DNA from: Halodesulfovibrio spirochaetisodalis
GTDB lineage: Bacteria; Desulfobacterota; Desulfovibrionia; Desulfovibrionales; Desulfovibrionaceae
Assembly: GCF_001672295.1 (NCBI RefSeq)
Contig: NZ_JXMS01000007.1
Coordinates: 1 to 64,000 of the forward strand
Direction: 5' to 3'
Length of the DNA stretch: 64,000 nucleotides
Shown: positions 52,356-64,000 of the stretch, piece after piece
Position numbering within the stretch: position 1 is the first letter of the stretch
How the letters are laid out: each line of letters begins with the position of its first letter
Program-made: the position numbers and the translations under genes
Notes under the pieces: generated by a model
What the model was told of the DNA's origin: nothing
The model's input: the letters and a program-made list of their open reading frames with translations, nothing else
The model's database searches: none

Positions 52356-52604
52356 TGTAGTCCTCCTGAATTGGCACCCTATCTATGTGGAACGCCACGT
52401 AATTGTCTTTGCGAAGACATATAGCAAGGAGCTTGCCATTTTTGCATCACACTGTTTTTACATACTTTTCACACTTGCTCGTCAAAAAATCGCCACTGAC
52501 ATAGAGATGACAATTGAGCGAATAAACGGTACAGGGGGACAAGAGGAGTGCTGCAAAATATAATTGGTTCAGCCTCCAACCAACCGCTGCGGGGAACATT
52601 TTTT

Positions 52605-55600
52605 ATGAGTGCACGCTTTTTTCACTTCATATTTCTAACGCTTTTGACTGTTACCTTGACAGCTTCAAGCGCTTTTGCCGCACCTGCCGCTGCTCAGAAA
52701 GAACGCAAAAACATTCTTTACCTGAACTCATACCACAACGGATACGAGTGGTCTGACAATCTGCTCGAAGGTTTTAAAGAGCGAATTGAAGAAAGCCCGT
52801 ACTCTATCATGTTGCAGGTTGAGTACCTTGACTCTAAAAAATTTCCCTACAATCAGGCTGTCCATCACGTAATGGATTTGTTCCGCCGCAAATTTGAAGA
52901 CACCAAGTTTGACCTGATTACCGTTTCCGACAACGACGCCTTTAACTTTATCATCCAATACGGGGACGAACTGTTCCCCGGAGTTCCGGTTGTCTTTGTG
53001 GGTGTAAACGACTTTAAGCCCTCCCAGATTGCTGGTAAGCAAATAACGGGGGTAACTGAAACATTTGACGTTGCTTCAAACATCCGTCTTGCATTAGAAA
53101 TGCACCCCAACCTCAAGCAATTGATTGTTATCGGTGACGAATCTGTCACGGGTAAAGCTATCCGCAAGCAGGTTATTGAAGGCTTGCCGCATATCGACAA
53201 GGGGTTGAAAGTTCAATTCTGGACTGACCTGCCCCACAAAGAGATTATCCGCCGAGTTAAGCAAGTTCCGCGTGACACCTTTTTCTACTTCATCCCGATG
53301 TACCGTGAAATTGACGGACAATTTTACTCCGCGCAGGAACTACTCAAGAAGGTGCATGACAACACCCCTGCACCGCTCTACTCCAACTGGCGCTTCCTTC
53401 TAGGGCACGGTATTCTTGGTGGCAGACTCATTTCTGGTATTACCGATGGCAAACAGGCTGCAGATTTAGGGCTGAAAATCCTCAGCGGCACACCAGCCAG
53501 TGATATTCCGGTCATCTCTCAAAGCGTCTCTCCGTGGGCCTTTGATTACAATGAGCTTAAACGCCTGCACCTCAGCGAGCGCGCCCTGCCGGAACCGGCA
53601 GATATGATTAACGCTCCGAGCAGATTCTATGAACTGAACAAGCAGGTTTTCTGGACAATTATTGTCAGCCTTATTCTGCTCACCATTACACTGGTGCTGC
53701 TGGTCATGAATATTCTAGAAAAAAAATCCGTTGAACAACGAATTAAAGACCAGCTCTCCTTCCTGCGATTGCTTATGGATACCATTCCCATCCCTATCTA
53801 TTCTAAAGATAAGTATGGGCGTTATCAGCAATGCAACACTGCCTTTGAAAAATTCTTCGGCATTGAGCGCGACGACATTTTGAATTGCAATGAATGGGAA
53901 CTTCAGGAATTTGGCCTCTCACAATTGCAGCATCCTGTTGACCATCAGCTGCTGAACAAGCAGGGTGAGTCTGTCTACGAACAGACCATTTCATCCCGCG
54001 AAGGCAGCGTGCATAATATTCTGCTGCATAAGGCAACCAACGTGAATGCCCGTGGTGAAATTGCAGGCATGGTGGGTGTTATTTTTGACTTCACCGACCG
54101 CAAAAAAGCTGAAGACAGCCTGCGTTTTGCGGAAGAAAAATACCGCTCCATCTTTGAAAATTCACCGCTTGGAATTTTCCGTGTCCGCCCTACCGGCGAG
54201 TTTGTTGATGTTAACCCTGCCTTTGCGCGCATGAACGGATACAGTACTCCTGAAGAATTCATGGCGCATGAAGATGATGCGTTAACAGATCTCCTGAAGG
54301 ATGTTGACTTCCATAAAGCACGCGCTAACGAAATTTTGACATTTGAACGCACCCTGCTGCGTCCGGATAATACAACCATTGCAGCCAACCTCTCTGTTCG
54401 CGTTGTGCGTGACAGGTTGAACAACATTGAATTGCTCGAAGGCTTCTCGGAAAACATCACCACCCGTAAACGGGCGGAAAAAGCATTGCGTAATTCCGAA
54501 CGCATGTTGCAGTCTGTCATGGATAACATTCCACAGCTCGTATCATGGAAGAGTAACAGCTTCCGGTACATGGGTAGCAACCGTTCCTTTGACAAGTTCT
54601 TCGGTGTGGAACACGCTCGCGACCTTATCGGTAAAACTGACTCCGAATTCTTGTTCAACAAGCAGGATGCGGCTACCATGCAGCATGCAGAACATATGGT
54701 GCTTACCCATAATATTCCGCAGTTGAAGTCCAAAGAACGTATTACAGACAAAGACGGTAATCTTGTCTGGCTTGAGATCAACCGCCTGCCTCTGCATGGG
54801 GACAAAGGCGAAATTGTCGGTATGCTAACTACTGCTGAGGATATTACACAGCGCATCAACCTTGAGCGCCAGTTGCTTCAGTCTCAGAAAATGGAAGCTA
54901 TCGGTACACTAGCCGGTGGCATTGCACACGACTTCAACAATATTCTTACGTCGATCATCAACTCAATTGAGCTTGCACTTATTGATGTTGATGAAGAAAC
55001 CCTTACCTGCAACGACCTTGCACGAGCGCTTCGTGCTGCCCAGCACGGCAGCAGTCTGGTCAAAAAGATCCTCACGTTCAGCAAACCGTCCGTGGCAGGT
55101 TTCAGGGCAACAGATATTTTAGAGGTAATGAACGAATCCGTGGGACTTGTTTCAGCATCTCTTCCACGAAACATTACAATTGAAACGGAATACCATGTTG
55201 ACCATGCACATACGTTCGGTGACCCGACACAGATGAATCAGGTCATCATGAACATGTGCACCAACTCATTCCAGGCATTGCGCCAGCACGGCGGCACCTT
55301 GCGGTTGGAAGTGGATCAGGAATACTTGAGCAAAGAAAAAGCAAGCCAGTTCAACATTCCTGAGGGTGACTACTTCAAACTGGTTATTGAGGATAACGGC
55401 CCGGGAATCACGTCTGAAATTCAGGACAAGATCTTTGACCCGTTCTTCACGACCAAAGGTAAGACAGAAGGTACCGGACTGGGACTTTCTGTTGTGCTTG
55501 GTATTATTAAAGGTCATGGCGGCGGCGTTGAGGTAAGCAGTATTCCGTTTGTGCGGACTGCTTTCACAATCTATCTCCCGCACATTGACCGTCCGGCAGA

Positions 55601-56009
55601 GATGGTTGAAGAGCAACACCATGACCATATTCTGCAGGGTGAAGGACGCATTCTTTTTGTAGAGGACGATCTTGACCAGCTTGCAACAATCCCCAGAGTT
55701 CTCAGAAACTTAGGATATGAGGTTGACCCTATAGGGGATGCTGCGTTAGCAGCAGATATGGTCAGCGAACGACCTGATACGTGGGATCTTGTCATCACAG
55801 ATTTTGACATGCCAGAGCTGAACGGCCTTGAGCTGGCGCAGCACATAAGCGATTCCGCACCGGAGCTTCCGGTCATCATGGTCTCTGGACGTAATATAGC
55901 TGCCAAAGGTGCAGAAGAAATTCCTTCTGTCAAAACACTTATCAGCAAGCCGTACAACAGTTCCATCATAGCAAAAGCAATTACGTCTGTTCTTCATCCG
56001 GTGCAATAG
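52605..56009 (+). CDS. Hybrid sensor histidine kinase with periplasmic ABC-type sensor domain
   Basis: This 1134-residue kinase has a signal peptide (1-26) and a periplasmic domain of about 320 residues resembling ABC sugar/amino-acid binding proteins (KNILYLNSYHNGYEWSDNLLEG). One membrane segment is at about 348-370. Three PAS domains follow, then a HisKA domain with His775 (GGIAHDFNNILTS), an HATPase domain (DNGPGI, GTGLGLSV) and a receiver domain with Asp1066 (LVITDFDMPELNG). The ATG at 52605 was preferred over a GTG at 52548 because the signal peptide starts there. It lies 49 nt upstream of a sigma-54 response regulator. Order and domain set match the kinase upstream of the lactate oxidation operon in Desulfovibrio (DVU3022-type). 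Confidence 0.93.
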   Translation: MSARFFHFIFLTLLTVTLTASSAFAAPAAAQKERKNILYLNSYHNGYEWSDNLLEGFKERIEESPYSIMLQVEYLDSKKFPYNQAVHHVMDLFRRKFEDTKFDLITVSDNDAFNFIIQYGDELFPGVPVVFVGVNDFKPSQIAGKQITGVTETFDVASNIRLALEMHPNLKQLIVIGDESVTGKAIRKQVIEGLPHIDKGLKVQFWTDLPHKEIIRRVKQVPRDTFFYFIPMYREIDGQFYSAQELLKKVHDNTPAPLYSNWRFLLGHGILGGRLISGITDGKQAADLGLKILSGTPASDIPVISQSVSPWAFDYNELKRLHLSERALPEPADMINAPSRFYELNKQVFWTIIVSLILLTITLVLLVMNILEKKSVEQRIKDQLSFLRLLMDTIPIPIYSKDKYGRYQQCNTAFEKFFGIERDDILNCNEWELQEFGLSQLQHPVDHQLLNKQGESVYEQTISSREGSVHNILLHKATNVNARGEIAGMVGVIFDFTDRKKAEDSLRFAEEKYRSIFENSPLGIFRVRPTGEFVDVNPAFARMNGYSTPEEFMAHEDDALTDLLKDVDFHKARANEILTFERTLLRPDNTTIAANLSVRVVRDRLNNIELLEGFSENITTRKRAEKALRNSERMLQSVMDNIPQLVSWKSNSFRYMGSNRSFDKFFGVEHARDLIGKTDSEFLFNKQDAATMQHAEHMVLTHNIPQLKSKERITDKDGNLVWLEINRLPLHGDKGEIVGMLTTAEDITQRINLERQLLQSQKMEAIGTLAGGIAHDFNNILTSIINSIELALIDVDEETLTCNDLARALRAAQHGSSLVKKILTFSKPSVAGFRATDILEVMNESVGLVSASLPRNITIETEYHVDHAHTFGDPTQMNQVIMNMCTNSFQALRQHGGTLRLEVDQEYLSKEKASQFNIPEGDYFKLVIEDNGPGITSEIQDKIFDPFFTTKGKTEGTGLGLSVVLGIIKGHGGGVEVSSIPFVRTAFTIYLPHIDRPAEMVEEQHHDHILQGEGRILFVEDDLDQLATIPRVLRNLGYEVDPIGDAALAADMVSERPDTWDLVITDFDMPELNGLELAQHISDSAPELPVIMVSGRNIAAKGAEEIPSVKTLISKPYNSSIIAKAITSVLHPVQ

Positions 56010-56058
56010 ACATCAATACCGCCCCGGGGGGGCGTTGACATTTCAACGTTGCGGAAAA

Positions 56059-57504
56059 ATGAGCATGCCCAATATTCTTATTATAGATGATGACAAAACA
56101 ATCTGTGAGACTTTTGAAAGTCTCCTTTCGCGCCTTCAATATGACTGCGCTACCGCGCAGACTATTGCACAGGGCTTTGATCTGCTGCGTGAACATGAAT
56201 TTGACGTGCTCTTCCTTGATGTCCGCCTGCCTGACGGAAACGGGCTGGACTACCTTTCGGACATAGCGCACTTTGACAACCCGCCGGAAGTCATCATTCT
56301 CACTGGTGACGGCGATCCTGCCGGAGCTGAAACTGCTATCCAACGAGGCGTATGGGACTATTTAGTCAAGCCTGCCTCCATTAAAGAGATCACCCAGACG
56401 CTGAAGCGTGTTCTGAAATACCGTCAGGAAAAACTGGATAAAAGCAGTGATGCCAAGCCGCTGGAAATAGCGCACATGGTAGGCTCCAGCTCTGTTATCA
56501 AAAACTGTTTCAGCCTGATGGCGCAAGCAGCTTCCACAGACGCCAATGTTCTCATCACCGGTGAAACCGGTACAGGTAAGGAACTCACCGCCCGTACCAT
56601 CCACGCAAACAGCAAACGCACTGAGGGCGAGTTTGTTGTGGTGGACTGCGCCGCATTAACGGAAACGCTGCTCGAGTCCACCTTGTTCGGTCATAAAAAA
56701 GGTGCCTTTACCGGCGCACAGAACGATAAAGACGGACTGGTTAAACTCGCAGACACTGGTACATTGTTTCTGGACGAAGTGGGAGAAATGCCGCTTACCA
56801 TTCAAAAAGCCTTTCTGCGCTTCCTGCAAGAACGAGTCTTTCGTCCTGTGGGCGGCACTGTGGAAGAGAAAAGTAACTTCCGCCTCATTTCAGCAACGAA
56901 CAGAAATTTAGAAAAAATGGTCGAAAAGGGTGAATTTCGCCGCGACCTGCTTTTCAGACTTAAAACAGTCCATATCGAACTGCCTGCCCTTCGCCTGCGC
57001 AGAGATGACATTCAGCTACTCGCGAAGTTTAAAATAGAAAAACTCTGTAAGCAGTACGGAATACCGGTCAAACATTTCTCAGCAGATTTTTTCCAGATGC
57101 TGGAGAAATACAACTGGCCGGGGAACGTGAGAGAGTTGTTCAACGCACTTGAACAGGCACTCGTGGCATCCGGTTCAGAATCTATTCTGTACGCACGCCA
57201 CCTTCCGTCGGATATTCGCATCAAGATTGCGCAGGCAAACCTTCAACGCGGTGCGGAAAATCAGACAGTTTCAGCAGGCAACCCATTGCCGTCTGAAAAA
57301 TCAGACACCGGCACTGCAGCGCCGATTTCATTTTCCTTTGATAAACTTCCGACGCTGCGCCAATTTAAATCTGATATGGAAAAAAAGTATCTTTTGCAGC
57401 TCATCGAACATCATGGTTCCAACATCCAAGAAATGCTGGAAACTTCGGGGCTATCGCGCTCCCACCTGTATGCGCTGCTCAAAAAGTATAATATCACCTT
57501 ATAA
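56059..57504 (+). CDS. Sigma-54-dependent response regulator (LurR-like)
   Basis: This 482-residue NtrC-type activator has a receiver domain with the phosphoacceptor Asp54 (VLFLDVRLPDG). The AAA+ domain has Walker A (GETGTGKE), the sigma-54 contact loop GAFTGA and Walker B-like TLFLDEVGEM. The C-terminal Fis-type helix-turn-helix reads NIQEMLETSGLSRSHLYALLKKY. The ATG at 56059 was chosen over an upstream TTG at 56035. It is cotranscribed with the hybrid kinase. By synteny with the characterised Desulfovibrio lactate-utilisation regulator it should activate the por-lctP operon downstream from a sigma-54 promoter (inference). Confidence 0.92.
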   Translation: MSMPNILIIDDDKTICETFESLLSRLQYDCATAQTIAQGFDLLREHEFDVLFLDVRLPDGNGLDYLSDIAHFDNPPEVIILTGDGDPAGAETAIQRGVWDYLVKPASIKEITQTLKRVLKYRQEKLDKSSDAKPLEIAHMVGSSSVIKNCFSLMAQAASTDANVLITGETGTGKELTARTIHANSKRTEGEFVVVDCAALTETLLESTLFGHKKGAFTGAQNDKDGLVKLADTGTLFLDEVGEMPLTIQKAFLRFLQERVFRPVGGTVEEKSNFRLISATNRNLEKMVEKGEFRRDLLFRLKTVHIELPALRLRRDDIQLLAKFKIEKLCKQYGIPVKHFSADFFQMLEKYNWPGNVRELFNALEQALVASGSESILYARHLPSDIRIKIAQANLQRGAENQTVSAGNPLPSEKSDTGTAAPISFSFDKLPTLRQFKSDMEKKYLLQLIEHHGSNIQEMLETSGLSRSHLYALLKKYNITL

Positions 57505-61624
<4,120 letters not shown>

Positions 61625-61648
61625 GTCGTAGCTATACTATAAGCTGTT

Positions 61649-61694
61649 AAAGGTTCCCGGTAAGGGAGCGGAAGCCTGAGCCGGGAACCTTTTT
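61649..61694 (+). terminator. Terminator after por
   Basis: A 12-bp stem (AAAGGTTCCCGG / CCGGGAACCTTT) with a 20-nt loop and a five-T run lies 25 nt after por. It would reduce but perhaps not stop transcription into lctP. Confidence 0.85.
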
Positions 61695-61701
61695 ACTCAA
61701 T

Positions 61702-61734
61702 CGTATCCGTTTTAATGGTGGAAAAACGGATACG
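61702..61734 (+). repeat. Perfect stem-loop between por and lctP
   Basis: The arms CGTATCCGTTTT and AAAACGGATACG pair perfectly over 12 bp around a 9-nt loop, immediately after the por terminator and 33 nt before the lctP start. There is no T-run, so it is not a terminator; an RNA-processing or stability element is plausible. Confidence 0.6.
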
Positions 61735-61767
61735 GTTGCTAACAACCTAAATGAGGAGCGTTTTATT

Positions 61768-63453
61768 ATGTTAGCAATGTTTGCTGTACTGCCAATTCTG
61801 GCAGCTCTTATTCTGATGGTAGGCCTTCGCTGGCCTGCAACTAAGGCTATGCCTGTTGCTTGGGCATGTGCTGTTCTCGGTGCGATGGCAGGTTGGGGCC
61901 TTGATGCCGGCTACGTAGCCGCTATGTCCTTCCACGGTCTCATTACAGCAATCTCCGTACTCATCATCGTTTTCGGTGCTATCCTGATTCTGTACACACT
62001 GCAGTACAGTGGTGGTATGGAAACAATTCAGTACGGTATGCAGCAGATCACTGGTGACCGCCGCGTTCAGGCAATCATCATTGGTTTCATGTTCGCTGCA
62101 TTCATTGAAGGTGCTGCAGGCTTCGGTACTCCTGCTGCTCTCGCTGCACCTCTGCTTCTGTCTCTCGGCTTCCCGCCGCTTGCAGCAGCAGTTCTTTGTC
62201 TCGTATTTAACTCTTTCCCTGTAACCTTTGGTGCTGTTGGTACTCCGATTATCCTCGGTCTTAAGTACGTTCGCCCTCTCGTTGACCAGGCTGTTGCAGC
62301 CGGTATCCCAGGCCTCAACTTTGCTTCCGTTGACCAGTTCAACGCAGTAATCGGCCAGTGGGCAACTGTTTACAACACTCCAATGATTTACATCCTTCCT
62401 ATCTTCATGCTCGGTTTCATCACCCGTTACTTCGGTCCTAACCGCAGCTGGAAAGAAGGCTTTGGCGCATGGAAATTCTGTGTATTTGCATCAACCGCGT
62501 TCCTCGTACCTTACCTCGTATTTGCATGGATGATCGGACCTGAGTTCCCATCCCTCATCGGTGGTCTCGTAGGTCTCGGTATCATCATCCTTGGTGCTAA
62601 AAACGGTTTCTGCATGCCTAGCGATCACTTCGACTTCGGTGATTCCGCTAAGTGGGATCCAGAATGGACTGGCGAAATTAAAGGTGGTGGTTCTACCAAC
62701 TTTACTGCTCACATGTCCCAGTTCCGCGCATGGCTCCCATACGTTCTTATCGGTGCAATCCTTGTTGTTACCCGTATTCCTGAACTCGGCCTTAAAGGCA
62801 TGCTCGCTGGCGTATCTCTTGGCTTCGACGCAGGCTTCCTTGGCCACCCAGAAGTTAAGAACTCTATTAAGTACCTCTACCTCCCAGGTACAATCCCATT
62901 CGTTCTTGTTGCTATCATCACAATCGGCCTCCACGGCATGAGCGGTGAAAACACCAAGAAAGCTTGGACTGAAGCTATCGCTAAGATGAAGAACCCTACC
63001 ATCGCTCTCGTATTCGCAGTAGCTCTGGTATCTATCTTCCGTCTTTCCGCGAACAACCCTGCAGGTCTTCCTTCCATGCCTCTGGCACTGGCGGAAGTTG
63101 CAGCTAACATCTTCGGTGGTGCATGGCCAATGTTTGCTTCCTTTGTTGGTGGCCTCGGCGCATTCATCACTGGTTCCAACACCGTATCTGACCTTCTCTT
63201 CGCTGAATTCCAGTGGGGTATGGCAACTCAGCTCGACCTGCCACGTCAGTTGATCGTTGCTGCTCAGGCAGTTGGTGGTGGTATGGGTAACATGGTTTGT
63301 ATCCACAACATCGTTGCAGCTTGTGCTGTAGTAGGTCTCTCCGGTCGTGAAGGCGCCATCCTTCGTCGTACTTCCGGTCCATTCCTCCTCTACGGCATCA
63401 TCGTTGGTATCGTTGTATCAACTTGCATCGTAATGTTCCCAACCCTCTTCTAA
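61768..63453 (+). CDS. lctP: L-lactate permease
   Basis: This 561-residue inner-membrane lactate/proton symporter of the LctP family has about 13 hydrophobic segments. The family features are the N-terminal [21 protein letters not shown] and the conserved [31 protein letters not shown], followed by [19 protein letters not shown]. The C-terminal [17 protein letters not shown] and [18 protein letters not shown] follow. AGGAG lies 9 nt upstream. It sits between por and a GlcD-type dehydrogenase, giving uptake and oxidation of lactate in one locus. Codon bias shows high expression. Tandem terminators follow. Confidence 0.96.
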   Translation: MLAMFAVLPILAALILMVGLRWPATKAMPVAWACAVLGAMAGWGLDAGYVAAMSFHGLITAISVLIIVFGAILILYTLQYSGGMETIQYGMQQITGDRRVQAIIIGFMFAAFIEGAAGFGTPAALAAPLLLSLGFPPLAAAVLCLVFNSFPVTFGAVGTPIILGLKYVRPLVDQAVAAGIPGLNFASVDQFNAVIGQWATVYNTPMIYILPIFMLGFITRYFGPNRSWKEGFGAWKFCVFASTAFLVPYLVFAWMIGPEFPSLIGGLVGLGIIILGAKNGFCMPSDHFDFGDSAKWDPEWTGEIKGGGSTNFTAHMSQFRAWLPYVLIGAILVVTRIPELGLKGMLAGVSLGFDAGFLGHPEVKNSIKYLYLPGTIPFVLVAIITIGLHGMSGENTKKAWTEAIAKMKNPTIALVFAVALVSIFRLSANNPAGLPSMPLALAEVAANIFGGAWPMFASFVGGLGAFITGSNTVSDLLFAEFQWGMATQLDLPRQLIVAAQAVGGGMGNMVCIHNIVAACAVVGLSGREGAILRRTSGPFLLYGIIVGIVVSTCIVMFPTLF

Positions 63454-63466
63454 ACGTATACTTGCC

Positions 63467-63499
63467 GGAGACAGCCCTTGCGGCTGTCTCCAGCTTTTT
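63467..63499 (+). terminator. First lctP terminator
   Basis: A 10-bp stem (GGAGACAGCC / GGCTGTCTCC) with a 5-nt loop is followed by AGCTTTTTAG, 14 nt after the lctP stop. Confidence 0.88.
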
Positions 63500-63515
63500 A
63501 GCTAGTGTATTGAAG

Positions 63516-63550
63516 AACGGGGCTGCTGCGGAAGTGTGCCCCGTTTTTTA
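63516..63550 (+). terminator. Second lctP terminator
   Basis: An 8-bp stem (AACGGGGC / GCCCCGTT) with a 14-nt loop runs into six T residues. Two terminators in a row separate lctP from the dehydrogenase gene. Confidence 0.85.
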
Positions 63551-63637
63551 GAGGTTCGGCCAATCTTGTTCGTTGCCGGTTATTAAGAACAGATTGAGTA
63601 CCGATTTTTAGACAACATGATTATTGAGGAGATCTCC

Positions 63638-64000
63638 GTGATTAGTGCGTCCTTAACTAAAGAATTTGAAGCCGTAGTCGGCAAAGAAAACGTATTTACA
63701 TCCGAGCCGGAGCGTCAGGCATACTCTTATGACTCAGCAGTGCTGGACCCTGTAACCCCAGCGCTGGTTGTTCGCCCGACCAATTCCGAAGAATTAGGCA
63801 AAGTTGTAGCGCTTTGTAACGAAAACAACTGTCCGATCACAGTACGCGGTGCTGGCACAAACCTTTCCGGTGGCACCATTCCGGACAAACGTGACGGTAT
63901 TGTTATTCTCACAAACGGCCTGAACAAGATCCTCGAAATTAACGAAGAAGATCTTTACGCTGTTGTTCAGCCGGGTGTTGTAACTGCACAGTTTGCACAG
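63638..64000 (+). CDS. GlcD-type FAD-linked lactate/glycolate dehydrogenase (partial, runs off the window)
   Basis: The first 121 codons are present; the frame is open to the window edge. The FAD-binding (PCMH-type) domain is visible: YSYDSAVLDPVTPALVVRPT, then CPITVRGAGTNLSGGTIP, and AVVQPGVVTAQFAQ. This is the catalytic subunit type (GlcD/Dld) that oxidises D-lactate or glycolate with FAD, usually with an Fe-S partner subunit downstream. The GTG at 63638 has GAGGAG 7 nt upstream; an in-frame ATG at 63617 lacks a ribosome site. Position after lctP matches the Desulfovibrio lactate operon. Confidence 0.93.
   Translation, partial: MISASLTKEFEAVVGKENVFTSEPERQAYSYDSAVLDPVTPALVVRPTNSEELGKVVALCNENNCPITVRGAGTNLSGGTIPDKRDGIVILTNGLNKILEINEEDLYAVVQPGVVTAQFAQ

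Noticed and set aside
52548-52604. GTG start for the hybrid kinase
   Set aside because: The AGGAG abuts the GTG and the extension would place 19 polar residues before a normal signal peptide.

Overview
The window is one continuous stretch of chromosome from a sulfate-reducing deltaproteobacterium of the Desulfovibrionaceae. The moderate base composition and frequent chemotaxis and two-component genes would fit a marine Halodesulfovibrio-like organism; that genus guess is inference. The strongest taxonomic clue is the right end (52.6-64 kb). There a periplasmic-sensing hybrid histidine kinase, a sigma-54 response regulator, a single-chain pyruvate:ferredoxin oxidoreductase, an L-lactate permease and a GlcD-type lactate/glycolate dehydrogenase (cut by the window edge) lie in the order known for the lactate-utilisation locus of Desulfovibrio. 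Almost all genes are ordinary chromosomal genes with good Shine-Dalgarno sites and strong intrinsic terminators. The only mobile-element trace is a short IS3-family transposase tail near 29.6 kb.

Layout. 0-9.4 kb: a chemoreceptor, a lipoprotein, an aminotransferase/DUF1844/argC cluster, a DUF4344 protein that has lost its zinc-binding histidines, an aromatic amino acid permease and rdgB. 9.5-20.6 kb: a soluble PAS histidine kinase divergent from rimO, then rpsA-sppA, malQ, a bifunctional PFK-2/FBPase-2 and mutL. 20.9-25.3 kb: a DUF190 protein, hldD, a YkgJ-type cysteine-cluster protein, and a metallophosphoesterase/Ser-Thr kinase pair. 25.5-28.7 kb: a compact minus-strand cluster of a MarR regulator, an ArsP-like permease, a 54-residue Cys-rich protein, two rhodanese proteins (one without its catalytic Cys) and a TauE/SafE exporter. 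Near-identical inverted repeats lie in front of marR and in front of the permease. 29-33 kb: a coiled-coil protein, the IS remnant, and a PhnD-like binding protein paired with a chemoreceptor.

33.6-43 kb: gnd-zwf (oxidative pentose phosphate pathway), a long DinG-type helicase, a DJ-1/PfpI protein, a small exported protein, and a class III ribonucleotide reductase (nrdD) preceded by a clear cobalamin riboswitch. 43-52.4 kb: a UPF0210-ACT operon, an Asp/Glu racemase, a GC-rich inverted repeat pair, a second DUF318 permease behind an ArsR/SmtB-like operator, a lysozyme-like protein, topA and a YbjQ-like protein.

How the genes work together. The right end imports and oxidises lactate to pyruvate and then acetyl-CoA, under a two-component/sigma-54 switch. 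malQ, PFK-2/FBPase-2, gnd and zwf indicate that the organism also handles stored polyglucose and runs an oxidative pentose phosphate branch. The riboswitch on nrdD would reserve the B12-independent reductase for times when cobalamin is scarce. The best candidates for undescribed biology are the MarR-controlled permease/small-Cys-protein/rhodanese cluster, the kinase-DUF1566/phosphoesterase pair, and the binding-protein/chemoreceptor pair. No CRISPR array, prophage, rRNA or tRNA gene was seen.
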